Shown piece by piece: positions 1 to 8,841 of a stretch of 64,000 nt of DNA. The DNA comes from Nitratireductor sp. GISD-1A_MAKvit. GTDB lineage: Bacteria; Pseudomonadota; Alphaproteobacteria; Rhizobiales; Rhizobiaceae. Positions within the stretch are counted from its first letter, which is position 1, and the number at the start of each line of letters is the position of its first letter. The position numbers and the translations under genes are program-made. A model generated the notes under the pieces. That model was not told the DNA's origin. It ran no database searches and saw nothing but the letters and a program-made list of their open reading frames with translations. Location: contig NZ_CP161920.1 of the NCBI RefSeq assembly GCF_040819555.1, forward strand, positions 2,541,001 to 2,605,000, in the 5' to 3' direction.

Positions 1-121
1 CGCCAAGCCGCATGATCGATCCCTTGCCGAAGGATCTTTCGATCTGCGATAGCGCCGCATCCAGAGCCTTGGTTTTGTCCACCGAATTATCCTCTACAAG
101 CCGCAATGAATTCTGAGCCAT
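1..121 (-). CDS. recA: Recombinase RecA (5' end only)
   Basis: These are the first 40 codons of RecA, the ATP-dependent strand-exchange protein that also triggers LexA self-cleavage. The reading frame from the ATG at 121 begins [20 protein letters not shown] and continues through the segment [16 protein letters not shown], which is typical of alphaproteobacterial RecA. The gene runs off the left edge, so the Walker A motif and the rest of the core are not visible. The upstream region (122-357) is shared with the divergent psuK and holds two SOS-like boxes. Confidence 0.95.
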   Translation of the reverse strand, partial: MAQNSLRLVEDNSVDKTKALDAALSQIERSFGKGSIMRLG

Positions 122-180
122 GATACAACACCCCTTCGAGGTCAATGGAGGCGGTTCCGCCAAATCCGCGATAACCATCT

Positions 181-261
181 GTACCCTTTTTGTTCTTTTT
201 TTGCAATAGGCGTCAAAATATTGAAAAACAAGGATAAAAAGTTTTTGTTCTTTTTTTGTAC
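181..261 (-). promoter_or_regulatory. Two candidate LexA (SOS) boxes upstream of recA
   Basis: Two direct-repeat-like sites lie upstream of recA. Positions 181-195 read GTAC-N7-GTTC and 247-261 read GTTC-N7-GTAC. The alphaproteobacterial LexA box is GTTC-N7-GTTC (GAAC-N7-GAAC on the other strand), so each site differs in one base of one half-site. Both spacers are T-rich, as is common in rhizobial recA promoters. Their position 60-140 bp from the recA start fits repression of recA. Whether LexA binds one or both cannot be told from sequence. Confidence 0.5.
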
Positions 262-357
262 GCAGAGAATTGCAATCAACAGCCCTTTCAGCGGTCTCGA
301 AGCGGCTGCCCTCGACAGCCCGTTTTCGGGGCGCAGGGCGATTCGGAGAGTTAACCG

Positions 358-1308
358 ATGATCACCGCCGATGCTGTGCGTCTTCTTGCCGTTGGGGGCG
401 CCCACCCCGACAGGCGCGGACGGCTGACGGCCCCGCATATTCCGGCCACCTCCAACCCCGGCGATCTGCACGAAGAGGTGGGCGGCGGCATCTTCAACGC
501 GGCCCGAATAGCCCATCGGCGCGGCGTGGCCGTGTCGCTGTTCTCCCTGCGCGGAGGAGACCCCGCAGGAGAAGCGGTGGCGCACGCCGTGGCAGAGGCA
601 GGGTTTGAGGATCTCTCAGTCACGTTTCTCGACCGGACGACTCCGAGCTACACCGCGATACTCGACCATGACGGGGAGCTTATCACGGGTCTTGCAGACA
701 TGGCGCTCTATGAGACGGCCTTTGCCAAACAGATGCGCCGATCAAAGACGCGCGCGGCGGTGGCCGCCGCAAATGCCATCCTTTGCGATGCCAACATGCC
801 GGCCGATGCCGTGGCAGCGCTTGCCGCACTGCGCGGCAGCACACCACTTTACGCAATCGCCGTCTCTCCCGCAAAGGCCGGGCGGCTCGTGCCCAGTTTT
901 GCAGAGATTGCGGTCCTGTTCATGAATGCGAGCGAGGCGCGAAGCCTTTGCAACCAGAGCGCCAGCGCCCCGCCCGGCCAGACTGTTCAGGCACTGCGCG
1001 CACGCGGCCTCAACGCCGGGGTCATCACCCAGGGCAGCAATGCCCTGACTGTTTTTGACGGCTCCGGCCACTGGAGCATCGTACCGCCCCGGATTGATCC
1101 GGTCGTGGATGTGACCGGTGCCGGAGACGCGCTCGCCGGGGCAACCATCGCAGCCCTCATGCGCGGTCGATCACTGCCTGAAGCGGCTCGAGAAGGCGTC
1201 GCGGCCTCCGGCCTCGTTGTTGCATCCGCCTCGGCAGCGCCGGATTTCGACGCTAACCTGTTCAACGCGGCGCTTGCGCGGGTGCCCGCACCGCATTCAG
1301 TTTCATAA
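358..1308 (+). CDS. psuK: Pseudouridine kinase (PfkB family)
   Basis: PfkB-family sugar kinase of 316 residues, most likely phosphorylating pseudouridine to pseudouridine 5'-phosphate. The family's first signature is seen in [15 protein letters not shown] (residues 42-56) and the second in [20 protein letters not shown] (about 251-270), which includes the catalytic Asp of the GAGD motif. The substrate is inferred from the next gene, psuG, which starts 14 bp downstream and splits the product. The ATG at 358 follows a GGAGAG ribosome site. Without that neighbour only 'PfkB-type carbohydrate kinase' would be justified. Confidence 0.85.
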   Translation: MITADAVRLLAVGGAHPDRRGRLTAPHIPATSNPGDLHEEVGGGIFNAARIAHRRGVAVSLFSLRGGDPAGEAVAHAVAEAGFEDLSVTFLDRTTPSYTAILDHDGELITGLADMALYETAFAKQMRRSKTRAAVAAANAILCDANMPADAVAALAALRGSTPLYAIAVSPAKAGRLVPSFAEIAVLFMNASEARSLCNQSASAPPGQTVQALRARGLNAGVITQGSNALTVFDGSGHWSIVPPRIDPVVDVTGAGDALAGATIAALMRGRSLPEAAREGVAASGLVVASASAAPDFDANLFNAALARVPAPHSVS

Positions 1309-1322
1309 AGGAGTCTTCCCCC

Positions 1323-2246
1323 GTGCGTTCCAACAACATTATCGACATCCACGCGCCCGTTGCGCAGGCCCTTGCAGAAGGCAGGCCGGTGGTGGCGCTG
1401 GAGAGCACCATAATCACCCATGGCATGCCCTGGCCACGCAACAATGAAATGGCAAGCGAGGTGGAAGCGCTGATCGGTGAAGAAGGCGCAGTCCCCGCCA
1501 CAATTGCGGTGATCGATGGACGATTGAAGGTCGGGCTTTCCCGGCAGGAGCGTGAAAGGCTTGCCCAGGCAAAGGATCCGATGAAGCTGTCGCGCGCCGA
1601 TCTCGCCTTTGCGATTGCCGAGAGCCGGAGCGGCGGCACAACCGTGGCCGCGACAATGATCGCGGCGCGAATGGCCGGCATTGCCGTTTTCGCGACCGGT
1701 GGCATTGGCGGCGTTCACAAGGGCGCCGAGACGAGCTTCGACATTTCTGCCGATCTCGACGAACTGTCACGCACGCCGGTCATCGCGGTGTCGGCCGGAC
1801 CAAAGGCCATACTGGACACCGAGAAGACACTCGAGGTGCTTGAAACGCGGGGCGTTCCCGTGGTTGCCTACGGCACCGACAGGATGCCTGCCTTCTGGTC
1901 GCGTCACTCCCCCTACCCGGCACCGCTCCGCCTCGACACGGCCGAAGCGATCGCCCGCTTCCAGGCCACCCGCACGGCACTCGGCATCGATGGCGGCATG
2001 CTGATTGCAAATCCGGTGCCTGCAGATGAAGAGATCGACGCCGACACAATGGCGGAACACATAGCCCGTGCACAAAAGGAGGCGCTGGACAGGGGCGTTT
2101 CGGGCAAGGATGTCACCCCATTCCTTCTTGCCCGCATACTCGAGCTGACCGACGGGGCGAGTCTGGTGACCAACATTGCCCTGGTTAAGAACAATGCGCG
2201 CCTAGCGGCCCGCATCGCGACAGCTCTGACTGCGCAAAGGACATGA
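1323..2246 (+). CDS. psuG: Pseudouridine-5'-phosphate glycosidase
   Basis: The 307-residue enzyme reversibly breaks the C-C glycosidic bond of pseudouridine 5'-phosphate to give uracil and ribose 5-phosphate, the second step of pseudouridine salvage from degraded tRNA and rRNA. The family motif VALESTIITHGMPWPRN is at about residues 23-39. GGIGGVHKGAETSFDISADL and SAGPKAILD follow, carrying the conserved catalytic Lys region and Asp. The start is a GTG at 1323 behind AAGGAG. It forms a two-gene operon with psuK, and a hairpin follows the stop codon. Confidence 0.95.
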   Translation: MRSNNIIDIHAPVAQALAEGRPVVALESTIITHGMPWPRNNEMASEVEALIGEEGAVPATIAVIDGRLKVGLSRQERERLAQAKDPMKLSRADLAFAIAESRSGGTTVAATMIAARMAGIAVFATGGIGGVHKGAETSFDISADLDELSRTPVIAVSAGPKAILDTEKTLEVLETRGVPVVAYGTDRMPAFWSRHSPYPAPLRLDTAEAIARFQATRTALGIDGGMLIANPVPADEEIDADTMAEHIARAQKEALDRGVSGKDVTPFLLARILELTDGASLVTNIALVKNNARLAARIATALTAQRT

Positions 2247-2250
2247 GAAA

Positions 2251-2284
2251 GCCGCCGGATCGCTCCGGCGGCTCTGCGTTTTCC
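2251..2284. terminator. Hairpin between convergent psuG and the lipoprotein gene
   Basis: A 9-bp perfect stem GCCGCCGGA/TCCGGCGGC with a TCGC loop sits 4 bp after the psuG stop and 13 bp before the end of the convergent lipoprotein gene. A short T-rich stretch (TCTGCGTTTT) follows on the plus strand and TTTCTC on the minus strand, so it may stop transcription in both directions. Confidence 0.65.
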
Positions 2285-2297
2285 ATGACCTGGGAAC

Positions 2298-2957
2298 TCA
2301 GGCGCCCGTGAGCGGCGAGAGCTTGATTTCCACGCGGCGGTTCTGGGCGCGGCCTTCAGGCGTGGCGTTCGATGCAATCGGCTGGGACTCACCCTGGCCG
2401 ATGATCGCGAACCGCTGGCTGCTCGCGCCCTGCCCGATCAGATAGTTTGCCACCGCACCGGCGCGGCGCTGCGACAGTTCCAGATTGTAGTTCGCATCAC
2501 CTGTCGAATCGGTGTGCCCAAAAACGTCGACCAGCGTGCGATTGTATTTCTGCAGCACCAGCGCGACTGAATTGAGCGTGGAATAGAAGGCCGGCTGGAT
2601 GTTGGCCGAATCGGTGGCGAAGGTGATGTTGGAGGGCATGTTGAGGATGATGTAGTCCCCCTGACGCGTGACGCTCACACCCGTGCCCTGCAACTGTCCG
2701 CGCAGCTGCGCTTCCTGCTGATCCATATAGGAACCGACCGCACCGCCAGCCAGTGCGCCGATACCCGCACCGATCAGCGCGTTGCGACGATCATCGCCGC
2801 CGGCGAGAAGACCAACGCCCGCACCTGCCAGCGCACCGAGCGCCGCCCCACCGGCCGTGTTGGAGATTTTCTGCTGACCGGTATAGGGGTCTGTGCTGGT
2901 TACGCAGCCGGCAGAAAACCCTGCCACAAGCGCAACAGCGATGGATTTCTTCAACAT
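2298..2957 (-). CDS. OmpA-family lipoprotein with glycine zipper (YiaD-like)
   Basis: Outer-membrane lipoprotein of 219 residues. The N-terminus is a lipoprotein signal with a lipobox ending in FSAGC (Cys18 from this start). A glycine-zipper segment follows at about residues 35-80 (repeated GALAGAGVG/GAGIGALAGGAVG). A C-terminal OmpA/MotB peptidoglycan-binding domain spans about 105-215, with VFGHTDSTGDANYNLELSQRRA carrying the conserved Asp and Arg. The start at 2957 (MLKKS) gives a normal signal peptide; an ATG five codons upstream is possible. It probably tethers the outer membrane to the cell wall. Confidence 0.88.
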   Translation of the reverse strand: MLKKSIAVALVAGFSAGCVTSTDPYTGQQKISNTAGGAALGALAGAGVGLLAGGDDRRNALIGAGIGALAGGAVGSYMDQQEAQLRGQLQGTGVSVTRQGDYIILNMPSNITFATDSANIQPAFYSTLNSVALVLQKYNRTLVDVFGHTDSTGDANYNLELSQRRAGAVANYLIGQGASSQRFAIIGQGESQPIASNATPEGRAQNRRVEIKLSPLTGA

Positions 2958-3114
2958 GGTCCGTTTCCTCACGTTTGTTCAAAGCAGCGATCAGAATCGC
3001 TCATGTCGCCCCACGACGCGGATGTATCACAAATGGGGCAAAATTCGGCGTTCAGCCGAAGAGAACTATAGGCAAATCCTGAGAGATTGCACCCGTTGAA
3101 TCGCGCTCGGGAGA

Positions 3115-4233
3115 TCAGTCGCTGCGATAGAGCAACCAGTTTTTCGTAAACTTTCCCTTGGGAATCCGGGAGAACAGGGTGACGCGGTTGCGGCCTTCGA
3201 CCTTGGAGGCATAAAGTGCCTGATCTGTCTTCGCGTATAGCTCGTCAGCGTCGGAGGCGTCAGTGGCCATGCAGACGCCCAGAGAGATGTGAATGGGCCC
3301 GCATGGGCGGGCGCCGGAACCGACAACGAACTCCGCCTTTTCGACCGCCACCCGCACGGTTTCGGCCAGTTTCATCGTGGCCTCCTCCGATAAGCCTTCG
3401 ACGATGATGGCGAACTCTTCGCCGCCTGTTCTTGCTACAAAACAATTGTCGGCGCACTGGGTCTTCAGGAGCCTGGCGACGCCCTGGAGGATCTTGTCTC
3501 CCACCGGGTGGCCATAGCGGTCGTTGATGGCCTTGAAGCCATCGATGTCGGCCAGAATGAGCGCGTGGAACATGACGGAGCGCTCATCGTCGAAAACGGT
3601 GGCCATGCGCCGGTCGAATGCGCGTCGGTTCCAGATCTTCGTTAAAGGGTCTGTATCGGCGAGCCGCTTGTAACGCTCAAGCTTGGCACGCGTTTCCTCA
3701 AGTTCGGTGGATTTCTGCTCCAGCGCCTGCGTGATCTGCCGTCCCTGTGCGATCGTGGTCTCGGTCGCGGCAGCCATGATGCCGACGATCTTGCGCATAA
3801 TGTCCCGGGAGAGCTCGCCGCGGCTGTTCAGGCCGTTGGAGGTCTGATCGAGAATGACGCCGAACTTTTCCAGCGAGGAGCGTTCGCGCCCCAGCAGAGA
3901 GAGGATTTCCTCAGCGCGCGATGCAATCTGCTCCTGCGCGTTTTCGACAATGGCATGCCTGTTGCTCTGCGCGAAATATTTCAACGCCAGTTTGTCCAGC
4001 GCGTCCTGACTGGGCCTGCCATTCAAGGCTTCGAAATCGCGCACCAGATCACGATTGGATCCGGTAAACACTTCATAGAAGATTTCGTAGTTCCGCGGCA
4101 GGCCAACAACACCCATGCGTCGCATGGAGCTTGAAATTGTGCTGGCAATATCGGTGGCTCCTTTTTCCGGAGCGCCTGACATTTGCAACATGCGCAGTCC
4201 ACCTTCCCCCAAAGGCTGGCTGATAGACGCCAC
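3115..4233 (-). CDS. Diguanylate cyclase (GGDEF domain), no I-site
   Basis: The 372-residue protein makes cyclic di-GMP from GTP. The C-terminal GGDEF domain (about residues 195-360) holds the metal-binding ADIDGFKAINDRYGHPVGD and the signature RTGGEEF. The RxxD product-inhibition site usually found nine residues before the signature is absent (the aligned segment reads ADNC). The N-terminal 190 residues contain no membrane segment and are predicted helical, with a coiled coil just before the cyclase domain (EQKSTELEETRAKLERYKRL). The stop is at 3115. No operon partner is visible. Confidence 0.9.
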   Translation of the reverse strand: MASISQPLGEGGLRMLQMSGAPEKGATDIASTISSSMRRMGVVGLPRNYEIFYEVFTGSNRDLVRDFEALNGRPSQDALDKLALKYFAQSNRHAIVENAQEQIASRAEEILSLLGRERSSLEKFGVILDQTSNGLNSRGELSRDIMRKIVGIMAAATETTIAQGRQITQALEQKSTELEETRAKLERYKRLADTDPLTKIWNRRAFDRRMATVFDDERSVMFHALILADIDGFKAINDRYGHPVGDKILQGVARLLKTQCADNCFVARTGGEEFAIIVEGLSEEATMKLAETVRVAVEKAEFVVGSGARPCGPIHISLGVCMATDASDADELYAKTDQALYASKVEGRNRVTLFSRIPKGKFTKNWLLYRSD

Positions 4234-4313
4234 CTCACTGCGGAGCCAACAACAACCAAGAAAAGCTTATATTCTATCAGCTAACGCAGGGTTAACCGGG
4301 TTTTTGAGCCCGA

Positions 4314-5144
4314 TCAGGCCGTATCCCAGACGGGCGAGAAGTCGTAATCACAGATGCGGCTCATCCTGTTTTGCAGTGCAGAGATGGCTGCCATTTCACC
4401 ATCGGTGAGCGAGAAATCGAAGATGTCGGCATTTTCGGCCAGACGGTCGGGATTGCTGGTGCGCGGTATCGCAACCACGTTTTCCTGCTGCACGTGCCAT
4501 CGCAGCACGATCTGGGCCGGTGTCTTGCCATAAGCAGTGGCAGGACCGGCAATCGCAGGCTGAGAGAAGAGATCGCCACCGCGCGCCAGCGGACAGTAGG
4601 ACACCATCGCCATGCCCGCGCGACGGCAGGCCTCGTGAACCCGGTTCTGGTTCAAAAACGGATGGTACTCGACCTGATTGGCCACAAGCGGGGCTTCTGA
4701 AAGGTCCACGGCCTCGGCCAGAAGCGTGGTTGGAAAATTCGATACGCCGATGTGACGGGTAAGGCCGCCCTCCTTCACGCGGTTGAGAGCCTGAATGCTC
4801 TCGGAGAGCTTCACATTCGGGTTCGGCCAGTGGATGAGCAGAAGGTCCAGATAACCGGTACCGAGGCGTTTCAGACTTGCTTCCGCAGAGCGCTCCAGGT
4901 CTCCGGCAGCGATGTCCGTCCACCAGACCTTGGTCGTTACGAACAGCTCCTCGCGCCCGACACCCGAGGCACGGATCCCCTCACCCACGGCTTTTTCATT
5001 CTCATATGCCGCTGCCGTATCGACATGTCGGTAGCCGACCTCAAGGGCACGGGAGACGAGCTGCGAGCAGGTTTCCCCCCGCAATGTCCATGTCCCCATG
5101 CCGAGAACAGGGATGGATGCGCCGTTGACCTTCACCACATTCAT
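4314..5144 (-). CDS. Aldo/keto reductase (2,5-diketo-gluconate reductase type)
   Basis: NADPH-dependent aldo/keto reductase of 276 residues with the (alpha/beta)8 barrel motifs in order. VDTAAAYENEKAVGEG carries the catalytic Asp and Tyr, TTKVWW the catalytic Lys and LLIHWPNP the His. IGVSNF and the C-terminal NADP-binding segment VVAIPRTSNPDRLAEN follow. The start at 5144 (MNVVKVNG) is preceded by GGAGAG; an ATG nine codons upstream lacks such a site. The physiological substrate cannot be read from sequence. Confidence 0.88.
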   Translation of the reverse strand: MNVVKVNGASIPVLGMGTWTLRGETCSQLVSRALEVGYRHVDTAAAYENEKAVGEGIRASGVGREELFVTTKVWWTDIAAGDLERSAEASLKRLGTGYLDLLLIHWPNPNVKLSESIQALNRVKEGGLTRHIGVSNFPTTLLAEAVDLSEAPLVANQVEYHPFLNQNRVHEACRRAGMAMVSYCPLARGGDLFSQPAIAGPATAYGKTPAQIVLRWHVQQENVVAIPRTSNPDRLAENADIFDFSLTDGEMAAISALQNRMSRICDYDFSPVWDTA

Positions 5145-5234
5145 TGACTTTTCTCTCCGTGTTTCGGCCACTTTTAGCGCTGACTGATATAATCACAACA
5201 TAAAATCAATGATCCTCCGGGGGACGGATAATTC

Positions 5235-6234
5235 ATGCGCCATCGTGCGGCGGGCAAATCACGCATCGAAGTCATCGACCTTGCCCGCGGCGGGGCACTC
5301 CTGGCCATGGCGATCTATCACCTCGGCTGGGATTTCGAGTTTTTCGGTTACATGGACGCCGGCACCACCGTCTCGGGTGGCTGGCGCCTGTTCGCCCGCA
5401 GCATTGCCACATCGTTCCTTTTTCTGGTGGGTGTCAGCCTTTTTCTCGCCCATGAGAACCGAATTCGCTGGGGCGGGTTCGTCAGGCGACTGGCGAAGGT
5501 GACTGCTGCTGCGGCGGCAATTTCGCTGATGACATGGTTTGCCTTTCCTTCCGGTTTCATCTTTTTTGGCATCCTTCACCACATCGCCCTTGCCAGCCTG
5601 CTGGGGCTTGCTTTTATTCGCACTCCTGCCTGGCTCCTTCTGGTACTGGCCGTGGCATGTGTGGCAGCACCCAATTATCTCGGCTCCTCTTTTTTCGATG
5701 TTCCGTGGCTGTGGTGGGTCGGTCTTTCCACCTTTCGCCCGCCCTCGAACGACTACGTGCCTCTTGTTCCATGGTTCGGGGCCGTCCTTTCAGGGATCGC
5801 GGCAGCGCGGATTGCGAGAGACACGGGTTTTCTCCAGAGGCTCTCGCTGATCAGGGCCGGCGCGATGGCATGCTCCCTTCGCGTTTATCGGGCGCCACAG
5901 CCTCGCCTTTTATCTTTTGCATCAGCCGGTGCTTATCGCCTGCGTGTGGGCAGTGGCGCAGATCTGGCCTCCTGCCGACGTTCCCACGGACCTTCGGTTC
6001 ACCAATGCATGCACATTGCAGTGCCTGGAGACGCGCGACGATGCATTCTGCACGGCTTATTGCGGCTGTTTCACCGAAACGCTGGCGGCAGAAAACAGGC
6101 TTGACGGGGTGATGTCGGGCAGCCCCGCCGCGGACGCACAAACCCGCTTGAGCGAAATCGCCGCCCAATGCACTATGAGCGCACAAAAGGGGAGCGATTT
6201 CACGCAGCCGGAGCTTTCCAATGAACGACCATGA
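5235..6234 (+). CDS. HGSNAT-like/DUF1624 membrane acyltransferase (frameshift in assembly)
   Basis: Membrane protein related to heparan-alpha-glucosaminide N-acetyltransferase (DUF1624). It starts RIEVIDLARGGALLAMAIYH, the family's first membrane helix with a conserved Asp, followed by about six more hydrophobic segments. The reading frame breaks at 5854-5858 (CAGGGCC). Removing one G restores IRPARWHAPFAFIGRHSLAF and then YLLHQPVLIACVWAV, the typical last helix. The restored product has 332 residues and ends at 6234. Its end overlaps the next gene by 14 bp. The extra base is most likely a read error. The acyl acceptor is unknown. Confidence 0.75.
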
Positions 6235-6697
6235 ACACGGGCCAGCGCGGTTCCCCTGGCCACCGGTGATTTATCTTGCGGCCATAGCCATCGCTGCAAC
6301 GCTTGGGGTCTTCCATCCCCTGCCCTGGTTCGGACCGCCCTTTGCGGACATTCTTTTCGCCATCGGCTGGCTGCTGATCGTCGGATTTGTGTTCATCGAC
6401 ATTCAGGCCATGCGCACGCTTTACCGGGCGGGCACGGCCATCCTTCCGACGCGAAGTGCCGATGCGCTGGTGACCAGCGGTCCTTTCGCCATAAGCCGCA
6501 ACCCCATCTACCTGGGCAATTCCATGCTCCTGGCCGGCATCGCACTGGTATCGGGCAATGTCTGGTTTATCGGGCTTCTGATCGTGGCAGCCTTTCTCAC
6601 GCAGAAGCTCGCGATCGAACCGGAAGAACGCCATCTCGAAATGCGGTTTGGCAAGAAATATCGCGACTACAGGAAGCGTGTTCGCCGGTGGTTCTGA
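6221..6697 (+). CDS. Isoprenylcysteine carboxyl methyltransferase-family protein
   Basis: Integral membrane methyltransferase-like protein of 158 residues with about four hydrophobic helices. The family motif SRNPIYLGNSMLLAGIAL lies at about residues 90-107, and EPEERHLEMRFGKKYRDYRK near the end is the S-adenosylmethionine-binding tail of ICMT/PEMT-type enzymes. It overlaps the preceding acyltransferase gene by 14 bp, which suggests coupled translation. The bacterial substrate is not known; lipids or small phenols are typical guesses for this family. Confidence 0.82.
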   Translation: MNDHEHGPARFPWPPVIYLAAIAIAATLGVFHPLPWFGPPFADILFAIGWLLIVGFVFIDIQAMRTLYRAGTAILPTRSADALVTSGPFAISRNPIYLGNSMLLAGIALVSGNVWFIGLLIVAAFLTQKLAIEPEERHLEMRFGKKYRDYRKRVRRWF

Positions 6698-6709
6698 GAG
6701 CGCTTGCGC

Positions 6710-7096
6710 TCAGGTGGTGACACCGAGTTCTGCGAGCCGCTCAACACAGGCCTCTTCCGCACGCGACAGTTCCTCGAGCGTGTCTTCCAGATCGCGGCGT
6801 TTCTGGCGCAGATCCTGCTGCTTTTCCGAGATTCGCGCCAGCATCAGCTTCAGTTGGCCGATTTCCCCCGGCGGAGCCTTGTATACCTCGATAATCTCGC
6901 GGATTTCGGAAATGGAAAAACCGATACTGCGACCGCGCAGGATCTGGCGTACCAGATGCCGGTCGGATGGCCGGTAAAGCCGGGTCCGCCCGCGGCGAAC
7001 CGGTTTGATCAACCCCTCATCCTCGTAGAAACGCAACGTCCGTGTGGAAATGCCGAACTCACGCGTCAGCTCGGTGATGGAGTAGTAATCGCGCAT
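6710..7096 (-). CDS. MerR-family transcriptional regulator (LiuR-like)
   Basis: DNA-binding regulator of 128 residues. The N-terminal winged helix reads YYSITELTREFGISTRTLRF, followed by YEDEGLIKPVRRG. A C-terminal helical coiled coil (about 85-125) provides dimer contacts. No cysteine pattern for metal binding is present. The sequence resembles the MerR proteins of rhizobia that control branched-chain amino acid or fatty-acid catabolism. I chose the ATG at 7096, where the family N-terminus begins, although the frame stays open for 160 codons further upstream. It converges on the methyltransferase gene and stands alone. Confidence 0.88.
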   Translation of the reverse strand: MRDYYSITELTREFGISTRTLRFYEDEGLIKPVRRGRTRLYRPSDRHLVRQILRGRSIGFSISEIREIIEVYKAPPGEIGQLKLMLARISEKQQDLRQKRRDLEDTLEELSRAEEACVERLAELGVTT

Positions 7097-7565
7097 CGCG
7101 CTCTGCCCTTTGACTAACGGCTCCCCGATCGCCCTTTCGGACGGTGCCCCGATGGATGTTGCCGCATTATCCTTGTCGCTCGACCCCCGGCAGGGCCCCG
7201 CCTGCCCGAGCCACCCTGCCTTCAAGTGAGAGCTATTATCGAACAGGGGAAGGCAAAGTGGCACGTGACTTACGTAAAAGTCAATTTCATCCGCCCGCCA
7301 CCGTGTCCTTTCCCAACATTCACCTGGTCCACCAGAACAGGCCCTGCCCCCTGTCTGGCACCAATGGCACTCGCTTTCCTTCGGTTTTTCCCCGGTTGGC
7401 GCGGAGATTGTGAAGGGGCGCCCGCATTGGCAAATGGTCAGCGACAACACCGCCCTGGCCCTACTGAGCAACCTGTTTCTCATATATCGAGGAAAAATCA
7501 GGGTGCGGGCGGCAGTCTTCTGCACGCGAATCACCGGTCCGGCAAAAGGAAAAGCCAGCTTGCAG
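7097..7565. other. Intergenic region between merR-type gene and MFS gene
   Basis: This is 469 bp between divergent start codons. Both flanking genes have open but non-homologous extensions into it, which I do not accept as coding. The only clear element is a palindromic site at 7266-7283 (listed separately). Confidence 0.5.
7266..7283. promoter_or_regulatory. Candidate MerR/LiuR-type operator
   Basis: TGACTTACGTAAAAGTCA is an imperfect palindrome with TGACTT/AAGTCA arms around a TTACGTAA core. LiuR-type MerR proteins recognise AT-rich palindromes containing ACGT and ACGTAA half-sites. The site is 170 bp upstream of the merR-type start and 283 bp upstream of the MFS gene, so autoregulation is the simplest reading. 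Confidence 0.4.
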
Positions 7566-8810
7566 ATGCGCGCGCCCGACAACGACAGCGATACACTGAT
7601 CGATGGTCCCTACGCCTGGTTTCGAATGACAGTCTCCCTGCTTCTGGGAACATTCGGAACGGTTGGTCTGTGGGCCTTCGTGGTGGTTCTCCCACCCATC
7701 CAGGCCGAGTTTGGGGTCGACCGTGCTGCCGCCTCGCTTCCCTATACAAGCACAATGATCGGGTTTGCGATCGGCAATGTTCTTCTGGGCCGGTTTGCCG
7801 ACCGCATCGGCGTTGCGCTGCCGGTAGCACTGGCGGGCGCGGCACTTGGCGCGGGGTTCATCGCCTCCAGCTTTACCACCGCGCTCTGGCAGTTCGTTGT
7901 ACTGCAGGGTCTGATCGGACTCGGCGGCTCAGCCTGTTTCGGCCCTCTTCTTGCAGACATTTCCCACTGGTTCGAGAAGCGCAGGGGCATCGCGGTCGCA
8001 GCGGTGGCCTGCGGAAACTATCTTTCCGGCGTCCTGTGGCCGACGGTCATAAAATTCGCGCTGGAACACACGAACTGGCGCGTGACATTCCTGGGCATCG
8101 GCATTTTCTGCATCGCGAGCATCGTGCCCCTGGCGATGCTGATGCGCGTACGGCCCAATGTGAACCAGACGGACGATGACATTGCCGAAACGCATTTGCG
8201 GCGCCCGGGGGGACGAAAGCCGATCGACCTTTCACCACGCGCACTGCAGGCACTTCTCATTCTTGCCGGGCTTGCCTGCTGCGTTGCCATGGCGATGCCA
8301 CAGGTCCACATCGTGGCTTATTGCATGGATCTGGGTTTCGAGATTTCACGTGGCGCGGAAATGCTGTCACTCATGCTGGGAGCCGGCATTGTCAGCCGAC
8401 TCGTCTCCGGTTTACTGGCAGATCGGATCGGGGGTGTCCCCACACTTCTGATCGGTTCGGTCCTGCAATGCCTTTCGCTTTTTTTGTACATCCCTTTCAA
8501 CGGCCTCGCCTCGCTCTACATGGTCTCGCTGATTTTCGGACTGTCGCAAGGCGGGATCGTGCCAAGCTATGCCATCATCGTGCGTGAATATCTGCCGGCC
8601 CGCGAGGCCGGACAGCGCATGGGCATCGTTATCATGGCAACGATTGTCGGCATGGCCATCGGCGGCTGGATGTCTGGCTGGATCTATGACCTGACCGGCT
8701 CATATCAGGCGGCTTTCCTGAACGGCATCGCCTGGAACATCGGCAACATGGCGATTGCGCTTTTCATTCTGTTTCGCGCCAGCCGCACTGCAACGCCCCT
8801 GCCCGCCTGA
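7566..8810 (+). CDS. MFS transporter (monocarboxylate/oxalate-formate type)
   Basis: Major facilitator of 414 residues with 12 predicted membrane helices. The intracellular loop after helix 2 reads GRFADRIGVALPVALAG, the family's G-x-x-x-D-R signature, repeated in the second half as GLLADRIGGVPTLLIG. The start at 7566 (MRAPDNDSD) has an upstream AAAGGAAAAG. The frame continues 52 codons further upstream without any homologous residues. Its closest relatives by motif are transporters of small carboxylates. The substrate is not determinable here. Confidence 0.85.
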   Translation: MRAPDNDSDTLIDGPYAWFRMTVSLLLGTFGTVGLWAFVVVLPPIQAEFGVDRAAASLPYTSTMIGFAIGNVLLGRFADRIGVALPVALAGAALGAGFIASSFTTALWQFVVLQGLIGLGGSACFGPLLADISHWFEKRRGIAVAAVACGNYLSGVLWPTVIKFALEHTNWRVTFLGIGIFCIASIVPLAMLMRVRPNVNQTDDDIAETHLRRPGGRKPIDLSPRALQALLILAGLACCVAMAMPQVHIVAYCMDLGFEISRGAEMLSLMLGAGIVSRLVSGLLADRIGGVPTLLIGSVLQCLSLFLYIPFNGLASLYMVSLIFGLSQGGIVPSYAIIVREYLPAREAGQRMGIVIMATIVGMAIGGWMSGWIYDLTGSYQAAFLNGIAWNIGNMAIALFILFRASRTATPLPA

Positions 8811-8841
8811 CGGAGAACGGTTCACCGTCTCCTTCCGCGGT

